NCBI GenBank assembly: GCA_036971475.1
Contig: JBAIZL010000376.1
Span: 5,897,001-5,961,000, forward strand
Origin: Prosapia bicincta
Lineage: Eukaryota; Arthropoda; Insecta; Hemiptera; Cercopidae
DNA: 64,000 bases
Reading direction: 5' to 3'
Shown: positions 1 to 15,200 of the stretch, piece by piece
How the letters are laid out: each line of letters starts with the position of its first letter
Position numbering within the stretch: the stretch's first letter is position 1
The notes under the pieces: model-generated
The model's input: only the letters and a program-made list of their open reading frames with translations
Told to the model about the DNA's origin: nothing
Databases searched by the model: none
Translations under genes and position numbers: made by a program

Positions 1-3000
1 CAAAATGCCTAGCAACGCCGTTATGAATAATGTGAAATAAAAATATTTTTTCAACATTTCATAATGCCTAGCAATTCTTTCATGAATTTTGTGAAAAAAT
101 ATATTTTTTCAACATTTCAAAATGCCTAGCAACGCTTTCATTATTTTTAAAAAGATATATTTTTTCAACATTTTAAAATGCATAGCAACGCTTTAATGAA
201 TTTTGTGAAAAAAATATATTTTTTCAACATTTTAAAATGCCTAGCAACGCTTTCATGAATTTTTTAAAAATAATAATTTTTTTCAACATTTTAAAATGCA
301 TAGCAACGCTTTCATGAATTTTGTGAAAAAAATATATTTTTTCAACATTTCAAAATGCCTAGCTACGCTTTCAACAATTTTGTAAAAAAAATATATATTT
401 TCAACATTTTAAAATGCCTAGCAACGCTGTTATGAATAATGTGAAAATAATTTATTTTTCCAACATTTTTAAATGCCTAGCAACGCTGTTATGAATAATG
501 TAAAAAAAATTATTTTGTCAACATTTCAAAAGGCCTAGCAACGCTGTTATGAATAATGTGAAAATAACTTATTTTTTCAACATTTCATAATGCCTAGCAA
601 CGCTTTCATGAAATTTGTAGAAATAAATATATTTTTTCAACATTTTAAAATGCCTAGCGACGCTTTCATGAATTTTGTAAAAAAAATATATTTCTTCAAC
701 ATTTTAAAATGCCTAGCAACGCTTTCAATAATTGTGTGAAAAAAATGTATTTTTTCAACATTTTATAATGCCTAGCAACGCTGTTATGAATATTGTGTAA
801 AAAATTTATTTGTTTTTCATTTCAAAATGCCTAGCAACGCTTTCATGAATTTTGTTAAAAAAATATATATTTTCTATATTTAAAAATGCCTAGCAACGCT
901 TTCATGAAATTTGTAAAAATAATATATTTTTTCAACATTTTAAAATGAATAGCAACGCTTTCAATAATTATGTGAAAAAAATATATTTTTTCAACATTTA
1001 AAAATGCCTAGCAACGCTGTTATGAATAATGTGAAAAAATTTATTTCTTCAACATTTCAAAATGCCTAGCAACGCTGTTATGAATAATGTGAAAATAACT
1101 TATTTTTTCAACATTTCATAATGCCTAGCAACGCTTTCATGAAATTTGCAGAAATAAATATATTTTTTCAACATTTTAAAATGCCTAGCAACGCTTTCAT
1201 GAATTTTGTAAAAAAAATATATTTCTTCAACATTTTAAAATGCCTAGCAACGCTTTCAATAATTGTGTGAAAAAAATATATTTTTTCAACATTTTATAAT
1301 GCCTAGCAACGCTGTCAGGAATATTGTGTAAAAAATTTATTTTTTCATCATTTCAAAATGCCTAGCAACGCTTTCATGAATTTTGTTAAAAATATATATA
1401 TTTTCAATATTTCAAAATGCCTAGCAAAGCTTTCATGAAATTTGTAAAAAAAATATATTTTTTCAACATTTCAAAATGCCTAGCCACGCTGTTATGAATA
1501 ATGTGAAAAAATTTATTTCTTCAACATTTCAAAATGCCAAGCAACGCTGTTATGAATAATGTGAAAAAAATTTATTTTTTAAACATTTCATAAAGCCTAG
1601 CAACGCTTTCATGAATTTTGTAAAAAAAAATATTTTTTCAACATTTCCAAATGCCTAGCAACGCTTTCATGAATTTTGTGAAAAAAATATATTTTTTCAA
1701 CATTTCATAAAGCCTAGCAACGCTTTCATGAATTTTGTGAAAAAATATAATGTTTCAACATTTCAAAATGCCTAGCTACGCCGTTATGAATAATGTGAAA
1801 TAAAAATATTTTTTCAACATTTCATAATGCCTAGCAATGCTTTCATGAATTTTGTGAAAAAATATATTTTTTCAACATTTCAAAATGCCTAGCAACGCTG
1901 TTATGAATAATGTGAAAATAATTTATTTTTCCAACATTTTAAAATGCCTAGCAACGCTGTTATGAATAATGTGAAAATAACTTATTTTTTCAACATTTCA
2001 TAATGCCTAGCAACGCTTTCATGAAATTTGTAGAAATAAATATATTTTTCAACATTTATAATGCATAGCAACGCTTTAATGAATTTTGTGAAAAAAATAT
2101 ATTTTTTCAACATTTTAAAATGCCTAGCAACGCTTTCATGAATTTTGTAAAAATAATAATTTTTTTCAACATTTTAAAATTCATAGCAACGCTTTCATGA
2201 ATTTTGTGAAAAAAATATATTTTTTTAACATTTTAAAATGCCTAGCAACGCTGTTATGAATAATGTGAAAATAATTTATTTTTCCAACATTTTAAAATGC
2301 CTAGCAACGCTGTTATGAATAATGTAAAAAAAATTATTTTGTCAACATTTCAAAATGCCTAGCAACGCTGTTATGAATAATGTGAAAATAACTTATTTTT
2401 TCAACATTTCATAATGCCTAGCAACGCTTTCATGAAATTTGTAGAAATAAATATATTTTTTCAACATTTTAAAATGCCTAGCAACGCTTTCATGAATTTT
2501 GTAAAAAAAATATATTTCTTCAACATTTTAAAATACCTAGCAACGCTTCCAATAATTGTGTGAAAAAAATGTATTTTTTCAACATTTTATAATGCCTAGC
2601 AACGCTGTTAGGAATATTGTGTAAAAAATTTATTTTTTCATCATTTCAAAATGCCTAGCAACGCTTTCATGAATTTTGTTAAAAATATATATATTTTCAA
2701 TATTTCAAAATGCCTAGCAAAGCTTTCATGAAATTTGTAAAAATAATATATTTTTTCAACATTTCAAAATGCCTAGCAACGCTGTTATGAATAATGTGAA
2801 AAAATTTATTTCTTCAACATTTCAAAATGCCTAGCAACGCTGTTATGAATAATGTGAAAAAAATTTATTTTCTAAACATTTCATAAAGCCTAGCAACGCT
2901 TTCATGAATTTTGTAAAAAAAAATATTTTTTCAACATTTCAAAATGCCTAGCAACGCTTTCATGAATTTTGTGAAAAAAATATATTTTTTCAACATTTCA

Positions 3001-4122
3001 TAAAGCCTAGCAACGCTTTCATGAATTTTGTGAAAAAATATATTGTTTCAACATTTCAAAATGTCTAGCAACGCCGTTATGAATAATGTGAAATAAAAAT
3101 ATTTTTTCAACATTTCATAATGCCTAGCAATGCTTTCATGAATTTTGTGAAAAAATATATTTTTTCAACATTTCAAAATGCCTAGCAACGCTTTCATTAT
3201 TTTTAAAAAGATATATTTTTTCAACATTTTAAAATGCATAGCAACGCTTTAATGAATTTTGTGAAAAAAATATATTTTTTCAACATTTTAAAATGCCTAG
3301 CAACGCTTTCATGAATTTTTTAAAAATAATAATATTTTTCAACATTTTAAAATGCATAGCAACGCTTTCATGAATTTTGTGAAAAAAATATATTTTTTCA
3401 ACATTTCAAAATGCCTAGCTACGCTTTCAAGAATTTTGTAAAAAAAATATATATTTTCAACATTTTAAAATGCCTAGCAACGCTGTTATGAATAATGTGA
3501 AAATAATTTATTTTTCCAACATTTTAAAATGCCTAGCAACGCTGTTATGAATAATGTAAAAAAAATTATTTTGTCAACATTTCAAAAGGCCTAGCAACGC
3601 TGTTATGAATAATGTGAAAATAACTTATTTTTTCAACATTTCATAATGCCTAGCAACGCTTTCATGAAATTTGTAGAAATAAATATATTTTTTCAACATT
3701 TTAAAATGCCTAGCAACGCTTTCATAAATTTTGTAAAAAAAATAAATTTCTTCAACATTTTAAAATGCCTAGCAACGCTTTCAATAATTGTGTGAAAAAA
3801 AATGTATTTTTTCAACATTTTATAATGCCTAGCAACGCTGTTATGAATATTGTGTAAAAAATTTATTTGTTTTTCATTTCAAAATGCCTAGCAACGCTTT
3901 CATGAATTTTGTTAAAAAAATATATATTTTCTATATTTAAAAATGCCTAGCAACGCTTTCATGAAATTTGTAAAAATAATATATTTTTTCAACATTTTAA
4001 AATGCATAGCAACGCTTTCAATAATTATGTGAAAAAAATATATTTTTTCAACATTTAAAAATGCCTAGCAACGCTGTTATGAATAATGTGAAAAAATTTA
4101 TTTCTTCAACATTTCAAAATGC
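1..4122 (+). repeat. 3,056-bp higher-order satellite unit, ~1.35 copies
   Basis: Bases 1-~1,066 recur at 3,057-~4,122 with an offset of 3,056 bp, about 52 monomers. Marker words confirm it: CCGTTATGAATAATGTG followed by AAATAAAAAT at 18 and 3,073, and CATTATTTTTAAAAAG at 139 and 3,195. The copies differ by scattered substitutions and separate after ~4,122, where the second continues AGAAACGCATTCATG. The CCGTT word also occurs at 1,781, so a shorter internal duplication lies inside the unit. Confidence 0.8.
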
Positions 4123-6239
4123 CTAGAAACGCATTCATGAAATTAGTAAAAAAATTAATTTTTTCAACATTTCTAAATGAATAGCAACGCTTTCATGAAT
4201 TTTGTTAAAAAAATATATATTTTCAATATTTCAAAATGCCTAGCAACGCTTTCATGAAATTTGTAAAAATGATATATTTTTTCAACATTTAAAAATGCCT
4301 AGCAACGCTGTTATGAATAATGTGAAAACAATTTATTTTTCAACATTTCATAATGCTTTTCAACGCTTTCATGAATTTTGTGAAAAAAAATAGTTTTTCA
4401 ACATTTCAAAATGCCTAGCAACGCTGTTATGAATAATGTAAAAAAAAAATTTTGTTTTAACATTTCATAATGCCTAGCAACGCTTTATTGAAAATTGTAA
4501 AAAAAATATATTTCTTCAACATTTTAAAATGCCTAGCAACGCCTTCACTAATTGTGTGAAAAAAATGTATTTTTTCAACATTTTATAATGCCTAGCAACG
4601 CTGTTATGAATAATGTGAGAAAAACTTATATTTTCAACATTTCAAAATACCTCGCAACGCTTTCAAGAATTTTGTGAAAAAAATATATTTTTTCAACTTT
4701 TTAAAATGCCTAGCAACGCTGTTATGAATAATGTGAAAAAAATATAGTTTTTCAACATTTCACATGCCTAGCAACGCTTTCAAGAATTTTGTAAAAAAAA
4801 TATATTTTTTCAACATTTTAAAATGCATAGCAACGCTTTCATGAAATTTTTGAAAAAAATTTTTTTTTTCAACTTTTCAAAATGCCTAGCAACGCTTTCA
4901 TGAATTTCGTAAAAAAGTATATTTTTTCAACATTTTAAAATGCCTAGCAACGCTTTCACGAATTTCATAAAAAAGTATATATTTTCAACATTTCAAAATG
5001 TCTAGCAACACCTTCATGAATTATGTGAAAAAAACAATTTTTTCAACATTTAAAAATGCCTAGCAACGCTGTTATGAATAATGTGAAAAAAATATATTTT
5101 TTCAACATTTCAGATAGCCTAGCAATGCTTTCATGAATTTTGTAAAAAAAAATATTTTTTCAACATTTCAAAATGCCTAGCAACGCTGTTATGAATAATG
5201 TGAAGAAATATTATTTCTTCAACATTTCATAATTCCTAGCAACGCTTTCATGAAATTTGTAAAAAAAAATAGTTTTTTCAACATTTTAAGATGCCTAGCA
5301 ACGCCGTTATGAATAATGTGAAAAAAATATATTTTTTCAACATTTCATAATGCCTAGCAACGCTTTCATGAATTTTGTAAAAAAAATATATTTTTTCAAC
5401 ATTTTAAAATGCATAGCAACGCTTTCATGAATTTTGTGAAAAAAATATGTTTTTTCAACATTTCAAAATGCCTAGCAACGCTTTCATGAATTTTGTGAAA
5501 AAAATATATTTTTTTAACATTTCAAAATGCCTAGCTACGCTGTTATGAATAATGTGAAAAAAATTTATTTTTAGAACATTTCATATTGACTAGCAACGCT
5601 TTATCGAAATTTGTAAAAAAAATATATTTTTTCAACATTTCAAAATGCCTAGCAACGCTTTCACGAATTCTGTAAAAAAAAGTATATTTTTCCAACATTT
5701 CAAAATGCCTAGCAACGCTGTTATGAATATTGAGAAAAAAATTTAGTTTTTCAACATTTCAAAATGCCTAGCAACGCTTTCATGAATTTTGTGAAAAATT
5801 ATATTGTTTCAACATTTCAAAATTCCTAGCAACGCAGTTATGAAGTGAGAAAAAAATTTATTTTTTAAACATTTTATAATGCCTAGCAACGCTTTCAAGA
5901 ATTTTGTGAAAAAAATATATTTTTTTTACATTTTAAAATGCCTAGCAACGCTGTTATGAATAATGTGAAAAAAATTTATTTTTAGAAGATTTCATATTGC
6001 CTAGCAACGCTTTATCGAAATTTGTAAAAAAAAAAAATATTTTTTCAACATTTCAATATGCCTAGCAACGCTTTCATGAATATTGTGAAATAATCTTATT
6101 TTTTCAACATTTTATAATGCCCAGCAACGCTGTTATGAATATTGTGAAAAAATTTTATTGTTTCAACATTTCATAATGCCTAGCAACGTTTTCATGAATT
6201 TTGTAAACAAAATATATTGTTTCAACATTTCAAAATTCC

Positions 6240-9200
6240 TAGCAACGCAGTTATGAATTAAGAAAAAAATTAATTTTTTTAACATTTCATAATGCCTAGC
6301 AACGCTTGCAATAAATGTGTAAAAAAAATATATTTTTCAACATTTCATAAAGCCTAGCAACGCTTTTATGAATTTTGTAAAAAAAATATATTTTTATAAC
6401 ATTCCAAAATGCATAGCAACGCTTTCATGAATTTTTTGAAAAAATATATTGTTTCAACATTTCAAAATTCCTAACAACGCTTGCAATAATTGTGTGAAAA
6501 AAATATATTTTTCAACATTTTAAAATGCCTAGCAACGATTTCATGAATTTTGTAAAAAAAATATATTTTTTCAACATTTTAAAATGCATAGCAACGCTCT
6601 CATGAATTTTGTAAAAAAAATTTTTTTTTTTCAACATTTTAAAATGCCTAGAAACGCTTGCAATAATTGTGTGAAAAAAAATATATTTTTCAACATTTCA
6701 TAAAGCCTAGCAACGCTTTTATGAGTTTTGTAAAAAAAATATATTTTTTTAACATTTCAAAATGCCTAGCAACGCTTTCATGAATTTTTTGAAAAAATAT
6801 ATTGTTTCAACATTTCAAAATTCCTAGCAACGCAGTTATAAATTAGGAAAAAAATTTATTTTTTTAACATTTCATAGTGCCTAGCAACGCTTTCAAGAAT
6901 TTTGAGAAAAAAATATATTTTTTCAACATTTTAAAATGCCTAGCAACGCTTTCATGAATTTTGTAAAAAAAATTTATTTTGTCAACATTTCATATTGCCT
7001 AGCAACGCTTTTTCGAAATTTGTAAAAAAAAAATATTTTTTCAACATTTCAAAATGCCTAGCAACGCTTTCATGAATTTTGTTAAAAAAATATATTTTTT
7101 CAATATTTCAAAATGCCTAACAACGCTTTCATGAATTATGTGAAGAAAATATATTTTTTCAAAATTTCAAAATGCCTAGCAACGCTTTCACGAATTTTGT
7201 ATAAAAAAGTATATTTTTTCAACATTTCAAAATGCCTAGCAACGCTTTCATGAATTTTGTAAAATAAATATATATTTTCAACATTTCAAAATGACTAGCA
7301 ACGCTTTCATGAATTTTGTGAAAAAAATGTATATTTTCAACATTTCAAAATGCGTAGCAACGCTTTCATGAAATTAAAAAAAAAAAAATATTTTTTTCAA
7401 CATTTTAAAATGCCTAGCAACGCTTGCAATAATTGTGTGAAAAAAATATATTTTTCAACATTTCAAAATGCCTAGCAACGCTGTTATGAATATTGTGAAA
7501 AAAATTTATTTTGTCAACATTTCATATTGCCTAGCAACGCTTTTTCGAAATTTGTAAGAAAAATATATTTTTTCAACATTTCAAAATGCCTAGCAACGCT
7601 TTCATGAATTTTTTGAAAAAATATATTGTTTCAACATTTCAAAATTCCTAGCAACGCAGTTATGAATTAAGAAAAAAATTAATTTTTTTAACATTTCATA
7701 ATGCCTAGCAACGCTTGCAATAATTGTGTAAAAAAAATATATTTTTCAACATTTCATAAAGCCTAGCAACGCTTTTATGAATTTTGTAAGAAAAATATAT
7801 TTTTTCAACATTTCAAAATGCCTAGCAACGCTTTCATGAATTTTTTGAAAAAATATATTGTTTCAACATTTCAAAATTCCTAACAACGCTTGCAATAATT
7901 GTGTGAAAAAAATATATTTTTCAACATTTTAAAATGCCTAGCAACGATTTCATGAATTTTGTAAAAAAAATATATTTTTTCAACATTTTAAAATGCATAG
8001 CAACCTCTCATGAATTTTGTAAAAAAAATATGTTTTTTCAACATTTTAAAATGCCTAGAAACGCTTGCAATAATTGTGTGAAAAAAATATATTTTTCAAC
8101 ATTTCATAAAGCCTAGCAACGCTTTTATGAATTTTGTAAAAAAAATATATTTTTTCAACATTTCAAAATGCCTAGCAACGCTTTCATGAATTTTTTGAAA
8201 AAATATATTGTTTCAACATTTCAAAATTCCTAGCAACGCAGTTATAAATTAAGAAAAAAATTTATTTTTTTAACATTTCATAGTGCCTAGCAACGCTTTC
8301 AAGAATTTTGAGAAAAAAATATATTTTTTCAACATTTTAAAATGCCTAGCAACGCTTTCATGAATTTTGTGAAAAAAATTTATTTTGTCAACATTTCATA
8401 TTGCCTAGCAACGCTTTTTCGAAATTTGTAAAAAAAAATATTTTTTCAACATTTCAAAATGCCTAGCAACGCTTTCATGAATTTTGTTAAAAAAATATAT
8501 TTTTTCAATATTTCAAAATGCCTAGCAACGCTTTCATGAATTATGTGAAGAAAATATATTTTTTCAAAATTTCAAAATGCCTAGCAACGCTTTCACGACT
8601 TTTGTATAAAAAAGTATATTTTTTCAACATTTCAAAAAGCCTAGCAACGCTTTCATGAATTTTGTAAAATAAATATATATTATCAACATTTCAAAATGAC
8701 TAGCAACGCTTTCATGAAGTTTGTGAAAAAAATGTATATTTTCAACATTTCAAAATGCGTAGCAACGCTTTCATGAAATTAAAAAAAAAAAATATTTTTT
8801 TCAACATTTTAAAATGCCTAGCAACGCTTGCAATAATTGTGTGAAAAAAATATATTTTTCAACATTTCAAAATGCCTAGCAACGCTGTTATGAATATTGT
8901 GAAAAAAATTTATTTTGTCAACATTTCATATTGCCTAGCAACGCTTTTTCGAAATTTGTAAGAAAAATATATTTTTTCAACATTTCAAAATGCCTAGCAA
9001 CGCTTTCATGAAATTAAAAAAAAAAATATATTTTTTTCAACATTTTCAAATGCCTAGCAACGCTTCCAATAATTGTGTGAAAAAAAATATATTTTTTCAA
9101 CATTTCAAAATGCCTGGAACCGCTGTTATGAATAATGTGAAAAAAAATTATTTTTTTAACATTTTAAAATGCCTAGCAACGCTGATATGAATATTGTGAT

Positions 9201-12200
9201 AAAAATTTATTTTGTCAACATTTCATAGTGCCTAGCAACGCTTTTTCGAAATTTGTGAAAAAAATAAATTTTTTCAACATTTCAAAATGCCTAGCAACGC
9301 TATCATGAATTTTGTAAAAAAAATGTATTTTTTTAACATTTTAAAATGCCTAGCAACGCTGTTATTAATATTGTGAAAAAAATTTATTTTTTCAACATAT
9401 CATAATGCCTAGCAACGCTTTCATGAAATTAAAAAATAAAAATATTTTTTTTCAACATTTCAAAATGCCTAGCAACGCTGTTATGAATTTTTTAAAAAAA
9501 ATATTTTTTCAACATTTTAAAATGCCTTGCAACGCTTGCAATAATTGTGTGAAAAAAATATATTTTTTCAACATTTCAAAATGCCTACCAACGCTTTCAC
9601 GAATGTTGTAAAAAAAGTATATTTTTTCAACATTTCAATATGCCTAGCAACGCTTTTATGAGTTTTGTAAAAAAAATATATTTTTTCAACATTTCAAAAT
9701 GCCTAGCAACGCTTTCATGAATTTTTTGAAAAAATATATTGTTTCAACATTTCAAAATTCCTAGCAACGCAGTTATAAATTAGGAAAAAAATTTATTTTT
9801 TTAACATTTCATAGTGCCTAGCAACGCTTTCAAGAATTTTGAGAAAAAAATATATTTTTTCAACATTTTAAAATGCCTAGCAACGCTTTCATGAATTTTG
9901 TAAAAAAAATTTATTTTGTCAACATTTCATATTGCCTAGCAACGCTTTTTCGAAATTTGTAAAAAAAAAATATTTTTTCAACATTTCAAAATGCCTAGCA
10001 ACGCTTTCATGAATTTTGTTAAAAAAATATATTTTTTCAATATATCAAAATGAATAGCAACGCTTTCATGAATTATGTGAAGAAAATATATTTTTTCAAA
10101 ATTTCAAAATGCCTAGCAACGCTTTCACGAATTTTGTATAAAAAAGTATATTTTTTCAACATTTCAAAATGCCTAGCAACGCTTTCATGAATTTTGTAAA
10201 ATAAATATATATTTTCAACATTTCAAAATGACTAGCAACGCTTTCATGAATTTTGTGAAAAAAATGTATATTTTCAACATTTCAAAATGCGTAGCAACGC
10301 TTTCATGAAAAAAAAAAAAATATTTTTTTCAACATTTTATAATGCCTAGCAACGTTTGCAATAATTGTGTGAAAAAAATATATTTTTCAACATTTCAAAA
10401 TGCCTAGCAACGCTGTTATGAATATTGTGAAAAAAATTTATTTTGTCAACATTTCATATTGCCTAGCAACGCTTTTTCGAAATTTGTAAGAAAAATATAT
10501 TTTTTCAACATTTCAAAATGCCTAGCAACGCTTTCATGAATTTTTTGAAAAAATATATTGTTTCAACATTTCAAAATTCCTAGCAACGCAGTTATGAATT
10601 AAGAAAAAAATTAATTTTTTTAACATTTCATAATGCCTAGCAACGCTTGCAATAATTGTGTAAAAAAAATATATTTTTCAACATTTCATAAAGCCTAGCA
10701 ACGCTTTTATGAATTTTGTAAGAAAAATATATTTTTTCAACATTTCAAAATGCCTAGCAACGCTTTCATGAATTTTTTGAAAAATATATTGTTTCAACAT
10801 TTCAAAATTCCTAACAACGCTTGCAATAATTGTGTGAAAAAAATATATTTTTCAACATTTTAAAATGCCTAGCAACGATTTCATGAATTTTGTAAAAAAA
10901 ATATATTTTTTCAACATTTTAAAATGCATAGCAACCTCTCATGAATTTTGTAAAAAAAATATGTTTTTTCAACATTTTAAAATGCCTAGAAACGCTTGCA
11001 ATAATTGTGTGAAAAAAATATATTTTTCAACATTTCATAAAGCCTAGCAACGCTTTTATGAATTTTGTAAAAAAAATATATTTTTTCAACATTTCAAAAT
11101 GCCTAGCAACGCTTTCATGAATTTTTTGAAAAAATATATTGTTTCAACATTTCAAAATTCCTAGCAACGCAGTTATAAATTAAGAAAAAAATATATTTTT
11201 TTAACATTTCATAGTGCCTAGCAACGCTTTCAAGAATTTTGAGAAAAAAATATATTTTTTCAACATTTTAAAATGCCTAGCAACGCTTTCATGAATTTTG
11301 TGAAAAAAATTTATTTTGTCAACATTTCATATTGCCTAGCAACGCTTTTTCGAAATTTGTAAAAAAAAAATATTTTTTCAACATTTCAAAATGCCTAGCA
11401 ACGCTTTCATGAATTTTGTTAAAAAAATATATTTTTTCAATATTTCAAAATGCCTAGCAACGCTTTCATAAATTATGTGAAGAAAATATATTTTTTCAAA
11501 ATTTCAAAATGCCTAGCAACGCTTTCACGAATTTTGTATAAAAAAGTATATTTTTTCAACATTTCAAAATGCCTAGCAACGCTTTCATGAATTTTGTAAA
11601 ATAAATATATATTTTCAATATTTCAAAATGACTAGCAACGCTTTCATGAATTTTGTGAAAAAAATGTATATTTTCAACATTTCAAAATGCATAGCAACGC
11701 TTTCATGAAATTAAAAAAAAAAAATATTTTTTTCAACATTTTAAAATGCCTAGCAACGCTTGCAATAATTGTGTGAAAAAAATATATTTTTCAACATTTC
11801 AAAATGCCTAGCAACGCTGTTATGAATATTGTGAAAAAAATTTATTTTGTCAACATTTCATATTGCCTAGCAACGCTTTTTCGAAATTTGTAAGAAAAAT
11901 ATATTTTTTCAACATTTCAAAATGCCTAGCAACGCTTTCATGAATTTTTTGAAAAAATATATTGTTTCAACATTTCAAAATTCCTAGCAACGCAGTTATG
12001 AATTAAGAAAAAAATTAATTTTTTTAACATTTCATAATGCCTAGCAACGCTTGCAATAATTGTGTAAAAAAAATATATTTTTCAACATTTCATAAAGCCT
12101 AGCAACGCTTTTATGAATTTTGTAAGAAAAATATATTTTTTCAACATTTCAAAATGCCTAGCAACGCTTTCATGAATTTTTTGAAAAAATATATTGTTTC

Positions 12201-15200
12201 AACATTTCAAAATTCCTAACAACGCTTGCAATAATTGTGTGAAAAAAATATATTTTTCAACATTTTAAAATGCCTAGCAACGATTTCATGAATTTTGTAA
12301 AAAAAATATATTTTTTCAACATTTTAAAATGCATAGCAACGCTCTCATGAATTTTGTAAAAAAAATATGTTTTTTCAACATTTTAAAATGCCTAGAAACG
12401 CTTGCAATAATTGTGTGAAAAAAAATATATTTTTCAACATTTCATAAAGCCTAGCAACGCTTTTATGAATTTTGTAAAAAAAATATATTTTTTCAACATG
12501 TCAAAATGCCTAGCAACGCTTTCATGAATTTTTTGAAAAAATATATTGTTTCAACATTTCAAAATTCCTAGCAACGCAGTTATAAATTAAGAAAAAAATT
12601 TATTTTTTTAACATTTCATAGTGCCTAGCAACGCTTTCAAGAATTTTGAGAAAAAAAAATATTTTTTCAACATTTTAAAATGCCTAGCAACGCTTTCATG
12701 AATTTTGTGAAAAAAATTTATTTTGTCAACATTTCATATTGCCTAGCAACGCTTTTTCGAAATTTGTAAAAAAAAAATTTTTCAACATTTCAAAATGCCT
12801 AGCAACGCTTTCATGAATTTTGTTAAAAAAATATATTTTTTCAATATTTCAAAATGCCTAGCAACGCTTTCATGAATTATGTGAAGAAAATATATTTTTT
12901 CAAAATTTCAAAATGCCTAGCAAGGCTTTCACGAATTTTGTATAAAAAAGTATATTTTTTCAACATTTCAAAATGCCTAGCAACGCTTTCATGAATTTTG
13001 TAAAATAAATATATATTTTCAACATTTCAAAATGACTAGCAACGCTTTCATGAAATAAAAAAAAAAAATATTTTTTTCAACATTTTAAAATGCCTAGCAA
13101 CGCTTGCAATAATTGTGTGAAAAAAATATATTTTTCAACATTTCAAAATGCCTAGCAACGCTGTTATGAATATTGTGAAAAAAATTTATTTTGTCAACAT
13201 TTCATATTGCCTAGCAACGCTTTTTCGAAATTTGTAAGAAAAATATATTTTTTCAACATTTCAAAATGCCTAGCAACGCTTTCATGAATTTTTTGAAAAA
13301 ATATATTGTTTCAACATTTCAAAATTCCTAGCAACGCAGTTATAAATTAGGAAAAAAAATTATTTTTTTAACATTTCATAGTGCCTAGCAACGCTTTCAA
13401 GAATTTTGAGAAAAAAATATATTTTTTCAACATTTTAAAATGCCTAGCAACGCTTCCATGAATTTTGTAAAAAAAATTTATTTTGTCAACATTTCATATT
13501 GCCTAGCAACGCTTTTTCGAAATTTGTAAAAAAAAAATATTTTTTCAACATTTCAAAATGCCTAGCAACGCTTTCATGAATTTTGTTAAAAAAATATATT
13601 TTTTCAATATTTCAAAATGCCTAGCAACGCTTTCATGAATTATGTGAAGAAAATATATTTTTTCAAAATTTCAAAATGCCTAGCAACGCTTTCACGAATT
13701 TTGTATAAAAAAGTATATTTTTTCAACATTTCAAAATGCCTAGCAACGCTTTCATGAATTTTGTAAAATAAATATATATTTTCAACATTTCAAAATGACT
13801 AGCAACGCTTTCATGAATTTTGTGAAAAAAATGTATATTTTCAACATTTCAAAATGCGTAGCAACGCTTGCAATAATTGTGTGAAAAAAATATATTTTTC
13901 AACATTTCAAAATGCCTAGCAACGCTGTTATGAATATTGTGAAAAAAATTTATTTTGTCAACATTTCATATTGCCTAGCAACGCTTTTTCGAAATTTGTA
14001 AGAAAAATATATTTTTTCAACATTTCAAAATGCCTAGCAACGCTTTCATGAATTTTTTGAAAAAATATATTGTTTCAACATTTCAAAATTCCTAGCAACG
14101 CAGTTATGAATTAAGAAAAAAATTAATTTTTTTAACATTTCAAAATGCCTAGCAACGCTTTCATGAATTTTTTGAAAAAATATATTGTTTCAACATTTCA
14201 AAATTCCTAACAACGCTTGCAATAATTGTGTGAAAAAAATATATTTTTCAACATTTTAAAATGCCTAGCAACGATTTCATGAATTTTGTAAAAAAAATAT
14301 ATTTTTTCAACATTTTAAAATGCATAGCAACGCTCTCATGAATTTTGTAAAAATAATATGTTTTTTCAACATTTTAAAATGCCTAGAAACGCTTGCAATA
14401 ATTGTGTGAAAAAAAATATATTTTTCAACATTTCATAAAGCCTAGCAACGCTTTTATGAGTTTTGTAAAAAAAATATATTTTTTCAACATTTCAAAATGC
14501 CTAGCAACGCTTTCATGAATTTTTTGAAAAAATATATTGTTTCAACATTTCAAAATTCCTAGCAACGCAGTTATAAATTAGGAAAAAAAATTATTTTTTT
14601 AACATTTCATAGTGCCTAGCAACGCTTTCAAGAATTTTGAGAAAAAAATATATTTTTTCAACATTTTAAAATGCCTAGCAACGCTTTCATGAATTTTGTA
14701 AAAAAAATTTATTTTGTCAACATTTCATATTGCCTAGCAACGCTTTTTCGAAATTTGTAAAAAAAAAATATTTTTTTAACATTTCAAAATGCCTAGCAAC
14801 GCTTTCATGAATTTTGTTAAAAAAATATATTTTTTCAATATTTCAAAATGCCTAGCAACGCTTTCATGAATTATGTGAAGAAAATATATTTTTTCAAAAT
14901 TTCAAAATGCCTAGCAACGCTTTCACGAATTTTGTATAAAAAAGTATATTTTTTCAACATTTCAAAATGCCTAGCAACGCTTTCATGAATTTTGTGAAAT
15001 AAATATATATTTTCAACATTTCAAAATGACTAGCAACGCTTTCATGAATTTTGTGAAAAAAATGTATATTTTCAACATTTCAAAATGCGTAGCAACGCTT
15101 TCATGAAATTTAAAAAAAAAAAATATTTTTTTCAACATTTTAAAATGCCTAGCAACGCTTGCAATAATTGTGTGAAAAAAATATATTTTTCAACATTTCA

